Assembly: GCA_965223775.1 (NCBI GenBank)
Contig: OZ245021.1
Location: 2,108,001 to 2,172,000 of the forward strand
DNA from: JAJDXW01 sp965223775
Lineage (GTDB): Bacteria; Pseudomonadota; Gammaproteobacteria; HK1
Direction of reading: 5' to 3'
DNA length: 64,000 nt
How positions within the stretch are numbered: position 1 is the stretch's first letter; each line of letters begins with the position of its first letter. Below are positions 44,242 through 52,853 of the stretch, one piece after another. Made by a program: the position numbers and the translations under genes. The notes beneath the pieces are model-generated. The model searched no databases, was not told the origin of the DNA, and saw nothing but the letters and a program-made list of their open reading frames with translations.

Positions 44242-44874
44242 ATGAACGACGCCTACCTCACCCGCCGTCAGGCGGATGTGCTCGCCTGGCTCGAGGAGCA
44301 CCGGCTCCGGGGCGGGCGCCCGCCGACCCTCGACGAGATCTGCCGCGGGCTTCGGCTCCGCTCCCGCGGCTCGCTCCACAAGCACGTGCACGCGCTCATC
44401 GAGGCGGGCCTCGTCGAGCCGGTGCGGGGCAGGCGGCGGGGGGTGCGCCTGCGAGAGGATTCAGGCGCGGGGAGTGTCCCGCTTGCGGGCACCATCGCGG
44501 CCGGCCGGCCGATCGAGGCGGTCGAGGTCCCCGAGAGCTTCGAGGTGCCCGCCCTGCTGCGGGGGGATCGCCCGTGCTTCGCGCTGCGGGTGCGGGGCGA
44601 TTCGATGATCGAGGACGGGATCCTCGACGGCGACATCGTGATCGTCGAGCGCCGCGAGGAGGCGCGCGACGGGGAGATCGTGGTCGCGGTGGTCGACGGG
44701 GCGGAGGCCACCCTCAAGCGGCTCCGCACCCTGGAGGGGCCGCCGCCCGCCATCGAGCTCCGGCCCGCCCACCCGCACATGGAGGCCCTGCGCTATGCGC
44801 CGGATCGGGTGCGGGTGACGGGGGTGGTGACCGGTCAGATGCGAAGCTATCGCGCTACTCGAGCCACTCGTTGA
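44242..44874 (+). CDS. lexA: LexA repressor
   Basis: LexA represses SOS genes and cleaves itself when RecA is activated. The 210-residue protein has the N-terminal winged helix (LTRRQADVLAWLEEHR, PTLDEICRGLRL), the Ala87-Gly88 cleavage bond in GTIAAGRPIE, the catalytic Ser121 in RGDSMIEDGILDGD and Lys159 in EATLKRL. The last eight residues (YRATRATR) are coded by a sequence shared with the 3' end of tolC and may be secondary. I saw no clear CTGT-N8-ACAG operator in the 240 bases upstream, so autoregulation cannot be shown. Confidence 0.93.
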   Translation: MNDAYLTRRQADVLAWLEEHRLRGGRPPTLDEICRGLRLRSRGSLHKHVHALIEAGLVEPVRGRRRGVRLREDSGAGSVPLAGTIAAGRPIEAVEVPESFEVPALLRGDRPCFALRVRGDSMIEDGILDGDIVIVERREEARDGEIVVAVVDGAEATLKRLRTLEGPPPAIELRPAHPHMEALRYAPDRVRVTGVVTGQMRSYRATRATR

Positions 44875-44957
44875 TGCCCTTGCGGTCGGCCGGCACCAGG
44901 GTGCTGCCCGCCGCCTGGCGCGGCACGAGTGCGTTCAGGATGCGGTCGTAGCGCGCG
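44855..44957 (-). pseudogene. diverged duplicate of the tolC 3' end
   Basis: The minus-strand reading ARYDRILNALVPRQAAGST and LVPADRKGINEWLE with a stop at 44855 parallels the real TolC end (ARYDYIRNALKLRQAAGT, LVPADLEAVNEWLE). The direct-repeat period is 103 bases; the first 24 bases of each unit (44851 and 44954) are identical, the rest about 75% alike. The duplicate overlaps the last codons of lexA. Confidence 0.8.
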
Positions 44958-46289
44958 CTACTCGAGCCACTCGTTGACCGCCTCGAGGTCGGCCGGGACG
45001 AGGGTGCCTGCCGCCTGCCGCAGCTTGAGCGCGTTCCGGATGTAGTCGTAGCGGGCGGCCGCGAGGTCGTTCTGCGCCTGGAAGAGATCCCGCTGGGCAT
45101 CGAGCACGTCGACGGACGTTCGGGTGCCGACCTGGAATCCCGCGTCGACCGCGTCGAGCGCGCTCTGGCTCGATATCACGGCCTGACTGAGCGCCCCGAC
45201 CCGGGCGATGGCGGACTCGACCCCGAGGTACGCCTGGCGGGTCAGTCGGACCGCGTTCCGGCGGGCTCGCTCCTGCGTGTGCATCGTCTCGCGGTGGCCG
45301 GCACGGGCTTTCCGGGTCTCGGCCGAGACCCGGCCGCCGGTGTAGAGCGGCCACTGGAGCCGGAGGCCGACCGAGGCCGACATCGTCTCCGATTCGCCGG
45401 GCATCCGGTTCCTGTCGCTCGCCCCCGCCTGGCCGACGAGATCGATCGTCGGCTCGTCGCCGGCGCCGGCCAGCCGGATCTCTTCCTTGGCGATGGCGAC
45501 CGCGAAGCTCGCCGACTGCACCAGCAGGTTGCGCTCGAGTGCGGTGCGCGTCCATTCATCGATATCGGCCGGGTCCGGGACCAGGAGGGGGAGGTCATCC
45601 CCGAGGGCCGCGAGCGCCTCCGGGTATTCCCCGATGATCTCGCGCATGGCCTCGCGCGCGTTGTCGAGGGCGTTCTTGGCTTCGATCTCCCGCGCGGACG
45701 CGAGGTCGAAGCGTGACTTCGCCTCCTCGACGTCCGTGATCGCGATGAGGCCGACCTCGAAACGCTGCTGCGCCTGCCGGAGCTGCTGGCCGATGGCTCC
45801 GCGGTTGGTCTGCGCGAAGCGGTAGTCGTCGCTCGCCTCGAGCACCCCGAAATATCGCTCCGCAACCCGATCGATGAGATCCTGGGTCCTCTCCGCGTAG
45901 TCGGTCTCCGCCTTCTCCTCCCTCGTCCGGGCCTGCCCGAGGCGGATGTTCCGGTCGAGGCGGTACAGCGGCTGGCTCACTTCGAGCGAGAGGGTGAGAG
46001 TCGAGAAGGTATCCGAGCTCGAAGCCTCTCCATCGACGTCGTCGGTTTCCATTTTCGCCGAGCCCCCGAACGAGACGCTCGGACGCAGCCCCGCCTGCGC
46101 GATCGCGACCAATTCGAGCGCTGCGTCGCGCGCGGCCCCCGCCGCCTGGAACTCGGCGTCGTTCTCCACCGCGAGCCGGTATGCCCCGGCGAGGTCGAGG
46201 GGCTCCGCGGCCGCGGTGACGGAGGCGCCCGCAACGAGAGCGGCGGCCCCCGCCGAGACCAGGAAGGTGATGCCGGAACGCTTGTTCAT
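44958..46289 (-). CDS. tolC: TolC-family outer-membrane efflux protein
   Basis: This 443-residue protein forms the outer-membrane channel of type I secretion and tripartite efflux. A signal peptide (ITFLVSAGAAALVAGASVTAAA, cleaved after about residue 28) is followed by two OEP repeats with LDLAGAYRLAVENDAEFQAA, SLEVSQPLYRLDRNIRLGQA, LRLQWPLYTGGRVSAETR and GTRTSVDVLDAQRDLFQAQ, the usual TolC landmarks. It lies 42 bases downstream of pcm, an order frequent in gammaproteobacteria. The gene ends tail to tail with lexA, separated by a duplicate of its own 3' end. Confidence 0.92.
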   Translation of the reverse strand: MNKRSGITFLVSAGAAALVAGASVTAAAEPLDLAGAYRLAVENDAEFQAAGAARDAALELVAIAQAGLRPSVSFGGSAKMETDDVDGEASSSDTFSTLTLSLEVSQPLYRLDRNIRLGQARTREEKAETDYAERTQDLIDRVAERYFGVLEASDDYRFAQTNRGAIGQQLRQAQQRFEVGLIAITDVEEAKSRFDLASAREIEAKNALDNAREAMREIIGEYPEALAALGDDLPLLVPDPADIDEWTRTALERNLLVQSASFAVAIAKEEIRLAGAGDEPTIDLVGQAGASDRNRMPGESETMSASVGLRLQWPLYTGGRVSAETRKARAGHRETMHTQERARRNAVRLTRQAYLGVESAIARVGALSQAVISSQSALDAVDAGFQVGTRTSVDVLDAQRDLFQAQNDLAAARYDYIRNALKLRQAAGTLVPADLEAVNEWLE

Positions 46290-46331
46290 GCCGTGTCCTC
46301 TGGGATTCAGGCTCAGAATGTCGGATCGGGT

Positions 46332-46979
46332 TCAGAATTCGAACTGGTTGGGGCGCTTCGCGCCGGCGAGCGGCGGCAGGACGGTCTCGAAGAGGCTCTC
46401 CGTCGCCCAGTCGCCCGCCCCCGTGCGGGTGAGGAGGAGGGCTTCCATCGCGGGCGCCTCGCCCACCACCACGAACAGCCGCCCGCCCGGCTTGAGCTGG
46501 TGCACGAACGAGTCGTCCAGCACCGGGAGCGACCCGGTGACCGCGATCGCGTCGTAGGGCGCGGCCGCCTCCCAGCCCCGCACCGCATCGCCCTCGATGA
46601 CCTCGACGTTGCCGTAGTCCGCGAGGTTTCGCTCCGCCTGCGCCCGGCGCTCCCCGGAGATCTCCACGGTGGTCACCCGGCGCGCGAGCCCCGCCGCGAG
46701 GGCCGCGAGGAAGCCGCTGCCCGTTCCGACTTCCAGCACGTGGTCTCCCGGGGCGAGGGCAAGGGCCTGCAGCAGGCGGGCTTCCTCGCGGGGCGGCATC
46801 ATGACGTCCCCGCCGCCGAGGGGTATTCTCGTGTCGGCGTAGGCGAGACGGAGGTAGTCCTCCGGCACGAATCGCTCGCGGGGAATCGCGGACAGCCGAT
46901 CGAGCACCGTCTGGTCCAGCACCTCCCAGGTCCGGACCTGCTGCTCGACCATGTTGAACCGTGCCGTCTCGAAGTCCAT
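46332..46979 (-). CDS. pcm: protein-L-isoaspartate O-methyltransferase-like protein
   Basis: This 215-residue class I methyltransferase has the PCMT core: FNMVEQQVRTWEVLDQTVLD, PREERFVP-like PRERFVPEDY, GGGDVMMPPREEARLLQAL and the SAM loop VLEVGTGSGFLAALAA. It is the variant form often found next to tolC, in which the repair activity on isoaspartate is not always conserved. The ATG at 46979 is the family start. A good promoter lies 26 bases upstream. Confidence 0.88.
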   Translation of the reverse strand: MDFETARFNMVEQQVRTWEVLDQTVLDRLSAIPRERFVPEDYLRLAYADTRIPLGGGDVMMPPREEARLLQALALAPGDHVLEVGTGSGFLAALAAGLARRVTTVEISGERRAQAERNLADYGNVEVIEGDAVRGWEAAAPYDAIAVTGSLPVLDDSFVHQLKPGGRLFVVVGEAPAMEALLLTRTGAGDWATESLFETVLPPLAGAKRPNQFEF

Positions 46980-47004
46980 CCCGCTGCTCTCCACGCGCCC
47001 TGAA

Positions 47005-47033
47005 CCTATACGCGACGTTGGGCCGAAACACAA
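47005..47033 (-). promoter_or_regulatory. putative pcm-tolC promoter
   Basis: On the minus strand TTGTGT (47033-47028) and TATAGG (47010-47005) are spaced by 17 bases, with the start predicted near 46998. It lies in the 65-base gap between the divergent pcm and acpH starts. Confidence 0.55.
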
Positions 47034-47044
47034 AGGCGGACTCG

Positions 47045-47611
47045 ATGAACCACCTCGCCCACGCCCTGCTGGCCGCCGAAGCCCCCCTGTTGCTCGCCGG
47101 CAACCTGGCCGGTGATTTTGTCAAAGGTCGGCTCGATCGTCTCCCCCCCACGCCTCTCATGGCCGGAATTCGGATGCATCGCCGAATCGATGCCTACACC
47201 GACCGGCATCCGGTCTGGAAGCGCAGCCGCCGCCGGGTGGCGCCGCGCCGGGTCTCGGGGGTGATCGTGGACATCGCCTACGACCACTTCCTCGCGAGAC
47301 ACTTCGACCGTTACTGCGACGTCCCACTGGAGGCGTTCGCCGGCCGAACCTACCGGATCCTCCTCGATCACCAGGCGCTCCTGCCGCAGCGCCTGCGCGA
47401 GATCCTGCCGCGCATCGTGGCCGAGGACTGGCTCGTGTCCTATCGCTGGCTCGACGGCGTGGATCGTACGTTCAGCCGGCTCGCGCGGCGAGTGCCGAAT
47501 CTGGCGGGGGGGACGGAGCAGATCCGGGCCCACTACCGGTCGCTCGAAGCCGACTTCCTCGAATTCTACCCCCTGCTCGCGGGGTTCGCGGCCGGGCTGC
47601 CGCGCCGTTAG
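47045..47611 (+). CDS. acpH: acyl carrier protein phosphodiesterase
   Basis: AcpH removes the 4'-phosphopantetheine group from holo-ACP. The 188-residue protein shows the family start MNHLAHALLAAEAPLLLAGN, then AGDFVKGRLDRLP, GIRMHRRIDAYTDRHPV with conserved His and Asp residues of an HD-like metal site, and DIAYDHFLARHF. It is divergent from pcm and 12 bases upstream of glnS. Confidence 0.9.
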   Translation: MNHLAHALLAAEAPLLLAGNLAGDFVKGRLDRLPPTPLMAGIRMHRRIDAYTDRHPVWKRSRRRVAPRRVSGVIVDIAYDHFLARHFDRYCDVPLEAFAGRTYRILLDHQALLPQRLREILPRIVAEDWLVSYRWLDGVDRTFSRLARRVPNLAGGTEQIRAHYRSLEADFLEFYPLLAGFAAGLPRR

Positions 47612-47623
47612 AATCGCGCCCCC

Positions 47624-49294
47624 ATGGCACGCCCCTCCGACACTGCCGCTGCCCCGCCGGCCGACTTCATCCGCCGCATCGTGGCCGCCGATCTGGCGGA
47701 GAACGGCGGGCGGGCGGTGACCCGGTTCCCCCCCGAGCCGAACGGCTATCTCCACATCGGCCACGCGAAGTCGATGTGCCTCAACTTCGGGGTCGCGGGC
47801 GAGACCGGCGGTCTTTGCCGCCTTCGCTTCGACGACACCAACCCGCTCAGGGAGAGCCGGGAGTTCGCGGAAGCGATCAAGGACGACGTACGCTGGCTCG
47901 GCTTCGGATGGGAGGGCGACCCGCGGCACGCTTCGGACTACTTCGAGGAGATGTACGGCTACGCACGCGATCTCGTTCGCTCCGGTCTCGCCTACGTGGA
48001 CAGCCAGTCGGCGGCCGAGATCCGCGACACCCGCGGAACCCTCACCCGCCCGGGGAAGGAGAGTCCATGGCGGAACCGCCCCTGCGAGGAGAGCGTCGAT
48101 CTCTTCGCGAGGATGCGAAGCGGGGAGTTTCCCGACGGGGCGCACGTGCTGCGCGCCCGGATCGACATGGCGTCCGGCAACCTCAACCTGCGCGATCCGG
48201 TGCTGTACCGCATCCGGCACGCGACCCACCCCCATACCGGCGATGCCTGGTGCATCTACCCCACGTACGACATCGCCCAGGTGCTCTCGGACGCGATCGA
48301 AGGGGTTACGCATTCCCTGTGCACCCTCGAGTTCGAGGATCACCGGCCGCTCTACGAGTGGATCCTGGACCATTGCTTCGCACTTCGCGCCGCTCCGTCC
48401 GGCCGGCCTCGCCAGATCGAGTTCGCCCGGCTCAACCTCGAGCACACCGTGATGAGCAAGCGCCGCCTGGCCGAGCTCGTCGAGGAGGGACACGTGGACG
48501 GCTGGAACGACCCGCGCATGCCGACCCTGCGCGGCATGCGCCGGCGCGGCTATCCGCCGGCCGCGATCCGCGACTTCTGCGAACGGGTCGGCATCACCCG
48601 GAAGGCGAGCCGCACCGAGATGGGTCTCCTGGAACGGTGCGTCCGGGACGAGCTCGACCGGAGCGCACCGAGGGTGATGGCCGTGCTGCGCCCGCTCCGG
48701 CTCGTCATCGACAACTATCCCGAAGGCGAGGTCGAGGAGCTCGATGCCCTCAACCATCCCCGCGACCCCGGCGCCGGCGCCCGCAAGGTGCCCTTCGGCC
48801 GCGAGCTCTTCGTCGAACGCGACGACTTCATGGCGGAGCCCGCCCCGGGATTCCGCCGCCTCGCCCCGGGACGGGAGGTACGGCTTCGCTACGGCTACAT
48901 CGTGCGCTGCGAATCGTTCGAGACCGACCCCGCGACGGGCGCGGTCTCGGCCGTCCGGTGCACCTACGATCCGGCCACCCGCGGCGGCCAGGCGCCGGAT
49001 GGAAGAAAGGTGCGCGGCACCATCCACTGGGTCTCGGCCGACCGCGCGGAGACCGCGGTCCTCAGGCTTTACGACCGGCTGTTCCTGGTTTCCGAGCCTT
49101 CCGGACCGCAGGACCTCAACCCCCGGTCGCTCGAGGCGGTCGAGGACGCGCGGATCGAGCCTTCGCTCGGCGCCGCGCGGCCCGGCGAACGTTTCCAGTT
49201 CGAGCGGCTCGGGTATTTCTGCCGCGACGAGGACCTCGGATTCAACCGGACCGTGACCCTGCGCGACGGCTGGGCACGGAAGCGGGACGGCTGA
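47624..49294 (+). CDS. glnS: glutaminyl-tRNA synthetase
   Basis: GlnS charges tRNA-Gln directly, so this organism need not rely on the transamidation route. The 556-residue class I enzyme has FPPEPNGYLHIGHAKSMCLN with the HIGH motif, RFDDTNPLRE, the KMSKS equivalent VMSKRRL, and the two C-terminal beta barrels beginning at about residue 340. Its length is usual for proteobacterial GlnS. Confidence 0.96.
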   Translation: MARPSDTAAAPPADFIRRIVAADLAENGGRAVTRFPPEPNGYLHIGHAKSMCLNFGVAGETGGLCRLRFDDTNPLRESREFAEAIKDDVRWLGFGWEGDPRHASDYFEEMYGYARDLVRSGLAYVDSQSAAEIRDTRGTLTRPGKESPWRNRPCEESVDLFARMRSGEFPDGAHVLRARIDMASGNLNLRDPVLYRIRHATHPHTGDAWCIYPTYDIAQVLSDAIEGVTHSLCTLEFEDHRPLYEWILDHCFALRAAPSGRPRQIEFARLNLEHTVMSKRRLAELVEEGHVDGWNDPRMPTLRGMRRRGYPPAAIRDFCERVGITRKASRTEMGLLERCVRDELDRSAPRVMAVLRPLRLVIDNYPEGEVEELDALNHPRDPGAGARKVPFGRELFVERDDFMAEPAPGFRRLAPGREVRLRYGYIVRCESFETDPATGAVSAVRCTYDPATRGGQAPDGRKVRGTIHWVSADRAETAVLRLYDRLFLVSEPSGPQDLNPRSLEAVEDARIEPSLGAARPGERFQFERLGYFCRDEDLGFNRTVTLRDGWARKRDG

Positions 49295-49358
49295 GCCCGA
49301 ACGAGTCGAGGCGCGGTCGCCGCTGCGCGGCCGGGTCCCGGCGAATGCGCAACCCCCG

Positions 49359-49388
49359 ATGAAGTCCGAGCACCTCCACGCCTGCCGC
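49359..49388 (+). repeat. duplicate of the MFS gene's first 30 bases
   Basis: The segment beginning atgaagtccgagcac matches the start of the MFS gene at 49523-49552 (atgaagcccgagcat) at 25 of 30 positions. It is not followed by a transporter frame. The two copies are 164 bases apart and bracket the palindromic repeats at 49398-49515. Confidence 0.6.
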
Positions 49389-49397
49389 CGACTTCCC

Positions 49398-49515
49398 GGG
49401 AGCGCGGGCAAGCCGGAAGGCTCCACGCGGGCAAGATGCCCGCGCTCCCAGGAGCAAATCCCCCGCGAGCGCGCAGGAAGTGCGCCGCCCGGGAGCGCGG
49501 GCTTCCAGCCCGCGC
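49398..49515. repeat. pair of REP-like palindromes (gggagcgcgggc family)
   Basis: The first unit at 49398-49449 has gggagcgcgggc and its perfect reverse complement gcccgcgctccc as outer arms, and an inner hairpin gcgggca/tgcccgc. The second at 49491-49515 has gggagcgcgggc then ttcca then gcccgcgc. Such palindromes are known dispersed elements in many GC-rich genomes. Confidence 0.7.
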
Positions 49516-49522
49516 CGCGCCG

Positions 49523-50770
49523 ATGAAGCCCGAGCATCTCTACGCCTATCGCTACTGGAAGTGGCGGGTGCTCGGGGGGTTCTGCGTCTTCTATTGCGTC
49601 AACTATCTCGGGCGGTTCAACTTCAGCCTCATCCAGCCGCAGGTCATCGAGGACCTCGGGATCACCGCGGCCGATACCGGCTTCGTCAACTCGTGCATGT
49701 TCTGGGGGTTCGCGCTCGGCGACCTCGTGCACGGGCGCCTCGGGGAGCGGTTCGGCTACCGGCGGATGGTTCTCCTCGGGGCGCTCGCCACGGGAGCGTT
49801 CAACGTGGTGGCGAGCTTCGGGGACGACGTGGCGTCGCTCGCGATCCCGTGGGCGGTGGTGGGGTTCGTGAACGCCGCGACGTGGGCCCCCGCCATCGGC
49901 CTCATCGCCCAGTGGTGGTCGCGCCGCGAGCGCGGGCGGGCGCTCGGCTGGGTGCTCACCGCGGCCGGCATCGCCCTGCTCCTGGTGTGGGTCGTCAGCC
50001 CCGCGGTCGCCGCCGCGTGGGGCTGGCGGGCGGCGCTTCGCTATCCGCCGCTGATCATCTCCCTCCTCGGCATCGCGTTCTGGTTCGTGGCCCGGGATCG
50101 GCCGGCCGACGTGGGCCTTCCCGCCTACTCCGAGGAGGACCAGGTCTCGCGCGACGCGGAGAGCGCGGCGGAGGGCCGTGCCCACGGCCTCACCGCCTAT
50201 GTCCATCTCCTCTCGAACTGGCGCTTCTTCGTGGCCTGCCAGGTGAAGGGGCTCGACAACGTGGTGCGCTACGGCATCGTCTCGTGGGCGCCGGTCTACT
50301 ACGTCGTGGTCGGGGGATTCGATCTCGCCACGATGGCCTGGATCACGTTCGCCTACCCGGTGGGCTACCTGTTCGCGCCGCTCGTCGGCGGCACGGTCTC
50401 GGACCGGGTGTTCCGGAGCAACCGGTCGATCATGGTGGCGATCGCGGGAGCGGGGAGCGGGGTGATGATGCTGTGCATCGCGGTGAGTCCGGCCGGGCAC
50501 GCGCCGCTCGCGGTCGCGCTCCTCTTCCTCGGCGGGTTCACCGTGAACCTGTCGCCGGTGGCGGCGCTCGCGGTGGATCTCGCGGGAAGGCGCCTCGCCG
50601 GTACCGCGTCCGGGCTGCTCGACGCCCACGGCTACGCCTATGGCGCGCTACAGGCGTGGCTCTTCGGCCTGCTGGCGGTCTCCAGCCCCCACGGCTGGTT
50701 CTGGGTGTTCGTGGCGATGGGCCTCAGCCGCTTCGTCGCGGTTGCCGCGATCTGGCGCGTCCGGGCCTGA
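49523..50770 (+). CDS. MFS transporter, organophosphate/phosphate antiporter-like
   Basis: This 415-residue transporter has about 12 membrane segments. It starts MKPEHLYAYRYWKWRVLGGF, then VFYCVNYLGRFNFSLIQPQV, WGFALGDLVHGRLGERFGYR with the MFS loop 2-3 motif, and ends FWVFVAMGLSRFVAVAAIW. The layout recalls the OPA group (GlpT, UhpT). Substrate unknown. The 3' end overlaps the convergent dynamin-like gene by 123 bases. The start sits next to REP-like repeats and a partial duplicate of its own 5' end. Confidence 0.88.
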   Translation: MKPEHLYAYRYWKWRVLGGFCVFYCVNYLGRFNFSLIQPQVIEDLGITAADTGFVNSCMFWGFALGDLVHGRLGERFGYRRMVLLGALATGAFNVVASFGDDVASLAIPWAVVGFVNAATWAPAIGLIAQWWSRRERGRALGWVLTAAGIALLLVWVVSPAVAAAWGWRAALRYPPLIISLLGIAFWFVARDRPADVGLPAYSEEDQVSRDAESAAEGRAHGLTAYVHLLSNWRFFVACQVKGLDNVVRYGIVSWAPVYYVVVGGFDLATMAWITFAYPVGYLFAPLVGGTVSDRVFRSNRSIMVAIAGAGSGVMMLCIAVSPAGHAPLAVALLFLGGFTVNLSPVAALAVDLAGRRLAGTASGLLDAHGYAYGALQAWLFGLLAVSSPHGWFWVFVAMGLSRFVAVAAIWRVRA

Positions 50771-52192
50771 GCGGCTCCGGCCGGAGGGATCGGCGAAGCG
50801 GTCGTTGAGCCGCTGCACGTAGCGGCCGGTTTCCTCGAGGACGCTCGCGACCTTCTGCCTCGCCCCGCCTCTCCAGCCGGCCGGCGCGGCGATCCACATC
50901 GTGCGCCACGCCGCGGTGCCGTGCTCGAAGGCCCGCGCGAGCCAGTCGGCGTCGATGGGAGAATCCGCCGCACCTTCGCGGGCGACGCGCCGTGCGCCCG
51001 CGCGCGCGGCAATCCGCCGCACCTGGAAGTGCACGTAGCCCGCGATGGCGAGCAGCACCGCGGCGCCGAGGGCGGTGCCGAAACCGGCCGCCCCGATCCA
51101 GCCGGCCGCGGCGTCGAATCCGACCCAGGCTCCGATCGCGGCCGCCGCCGCCGCGAAGACCGCCAGCAGTCCCGCGTCGGTCCACAGGATCCTCCGCCGC
51201 CATCCTGCCCGGGCCCGTTCGAGCGCGGGCACGGCCTCGTCGCGGATGGCGAGGGCGAGCTTCTCCAGCATCCCGATCACCCGATACGCCCGCTCCACCT
51301 CCACCTGCTCCATGCGGTTCCGGATCTCCGCGAGGTCCGCGTCGCGCTTGGACCGGAACCGGGTGCGCAGGCCCTCGTTCTCGATCGGGATGGCGGATGC
51401 CTCGTCGTAGATCTGGTAGAACCGCCCCGCCGTGAGGCCGCTCGACGCGAGGGCGCGCTGCCAGGCGCCGAAGACCTCCTCCGGATTGTCCTCCCGGGCC
51501 GTGTTGTCCACCTGGTTCAGGATGTACAGGAACTTGCTCGAGTCCGCCCGCCCGACGGCCCGTTCCACGAGGTGGCGCAGGGTGTCCTGCATCGCTCCCG
51601 GCTCGGGGTGCCGGGCGTCGAAGAACACCAGCACGAGGTCGGCGAGCCCGATGATGTGGTCGGAGATGCGAAGGATCGAGGTGCGCTGCTCGTCGGCGTC
51701 GAACCCCGGGGAGTCGATGATGATCTTGCCCCGGATCTGCGGGCTCGAGCAGGTCTTGAGCTGGAGGTAGGCGTCGATGCGGCGCCCCTCGCCGGCCGCG
51801 ACTTCATCGATGTCCCGGCTCACCTGGTAGAACGGGAACCTCGGGTCGGCGTCGAGGGCCAGGCCGGGGAGGGCGCGCGGCGGCCCCTCTCCGGCGCTGA
51901 AGCAGATCGCGGTGAAGCGATCGTCCACCGCCTGGTTGCCGGAGACCTGGACCGTCTGACCGAGATAGCCGTTGATGAAGGTGGACTTGCCGGCGGAGAA
52001 GGTGCCGAGCACCGCGATGAGCGGCCACCACGGCACCTGGCTCGCGAGGGACTGGTCGGAGGGAAGGAGGCCCAGCTTCCATGCGACCTCGTCGAGGCGC
52101 CGGAAGGTCCGCACCGCGTCGAGCAGGATCGGGTTCTCCTCGCGGAGATGCCTCTCGAGGCGATCGAGTTGCTGGGACAGGGAGTCGTTCAT
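50648..52192 (-). CDS. dynamin-like GTPase with membrane segments
   Basis: This 514-residue GTPase has a P-loop GTFSAGKSTFINGYLG (about residues 62-77), G3 in DSPGFDADEQRTS and G4 in LNQVDN, in the pattern of bacterial dynamin/EHD-like proteins. A helical region follows, then two hydrophobic segments near residues 360-415 (GLLAVFAAAAAAIGAWVG; TALGAAVLLAIAGYV), suggesting membrane anchoring. The charged tail of about 40 residues is read from DNA antisense to the MFS gene. The start overlaps the moaC stop by 4 bases (ATGA). Membrane remodelling is the family expectation. Confidence 0.85.
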   Translation of the reverse strand: MNDSLSQQLDRLERHLREENPILLDAVRTFRRLDEVAWKLGLLPSDQSLASQVPWWPLIAVLGTFSAGKSTFINGYLGQTVQVSGNQAVDDRFTAICFSAGEGPPRALPGLALDADPRFPFYQVSRDIDEVAAGEGRRIDAYLQLKTCSSPQIRGKIIIDSPGFDADEQRTSILRISDHIIGLADLVLVFFDARHPEPGAMQDTLRHLVERAVGRADSSKFLYILNQVDNTAREDNPEEVFGAWQRALASSGLTAGRFYQIYDEASAIPIENEGLRTRFRSKRDADLAEIRNRMEQVEVERAYRVIGMLEKLALAIRDEAVPALERARAGWRRRILWTDAGLLAVFAAAAAAIGAWVGFDAAAGWIGAAGFGTALGAAVLLAIAGYVHFQVRRIAARAGARRVAREGAADSPIDADWLARAFEHGTAAWRTMWIAAPAGWRGGARQKVASVLEETGRYVQRLNDRFADPSGRSRSGPDAPDRGNRDEAAEAHRHEHPEPAVGAGDRQQAEEPRL

Positions 52193-52701
52193 TGGACTGG
52201 ATCCTCCTGCACCGCGCCGGCCCGCCAATGGCCCGAACGGCCGCCCGATTTTTCCACCAGGCGAACCCCCGCGATGGTCATTCCGCGGTCCACCGCCTTG
52301 CACATGTCGTAGATGGTGAGCAGGCCGACCTGGACCGCGGTCAACGCCTCCATTTCCACCCCGGTGCGCCCCACCGTCTCCGCCCGGGCGCGGCAGCGTA
52401 CCGCGGCCCCGTTCCCGTCCCCGCCCGCGGCCTCGAGGTCCACCTCGATCCGGGTGAGGGGGAGGGGGTGGCAGAGGGGGATGAGGTCGGCGGTCCGCTT
52501 CGCGGCCTGGATGGCGGCGATGCGGGCAACGCCGAGCACGTCGCCCTTGTCGTGCTCGCCCTCGAGGATGAGGCGGAGTGTTTCCGGACGCATTTCGATG
52601 CGGCCTTCCGCAACGGCCACCCGGTGGGTTTCTTCCTTGGCCCCCACGTCGACCATGTGCGCCGCGCCGTCGCTTCGGAAATGGGTCAGCACGGACGCCA
52701 T
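52189..52701 (-). CDS. moaC: cyclic pyranopterin monophosphate synthase MoaC
   Basis: MoaC makes cyclic pyranopterin monophosphate in molybdenum cofactor synthesis. The 170-residue protein has MVDVGAKEETHRVAVAEGRI, the active-site segment ADLIPLCHPLPLT, TGVEMEALTAVQVGLLTIYDM and CKAVDRGM. It is divergent from moaD, with 152 bases between starts, and coupled by ATGA to the dynamin-like gene. Confidence 0.95.
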   Translation of the reverse strand: MASVLTHFRSDGAAHMVDVGAKEETHRVAVAEGRIEMRPETLRLILEGEHDKGDVLGVARIAAIQAAKRTADLIPLCHPLPLTRIEVDLEAAGGDGNGAAVRCRARAETVGRTGVEMEALTAVQVGLLTIYDMCKAVDRGMTIAGVRLVEKSGGRSGHWRAGAVQEDPVQ

Positions 52702-52815
52702 TCTACCGGCGCGAGCCGCCCTTCCGCCATGCTCGCGAGGGGATCCCGGCGCGGGCGGGGCGGCGTGGAGAAGTCCCCGGGGACGTGCAGGGGTGCGCGG
52801 CCGGCACAGCCGCGA

Positions 52816-52844
52816 TTGTCCGGCCGCGGCGCCGGGGCTATAGT
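52816..52844 (+). promoter_or_regulatory. putative moaD promoter giving a near-leaderless message
   Basis: TTGTCC (52816-52821) and TATAGT (52839-52844) are spaced by 17 bases. The start would be at about 52851, only 3 bases before the moaD ATG. Confidence 0.6.
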
Positions 52845-52853
52845 GATTCCCCG

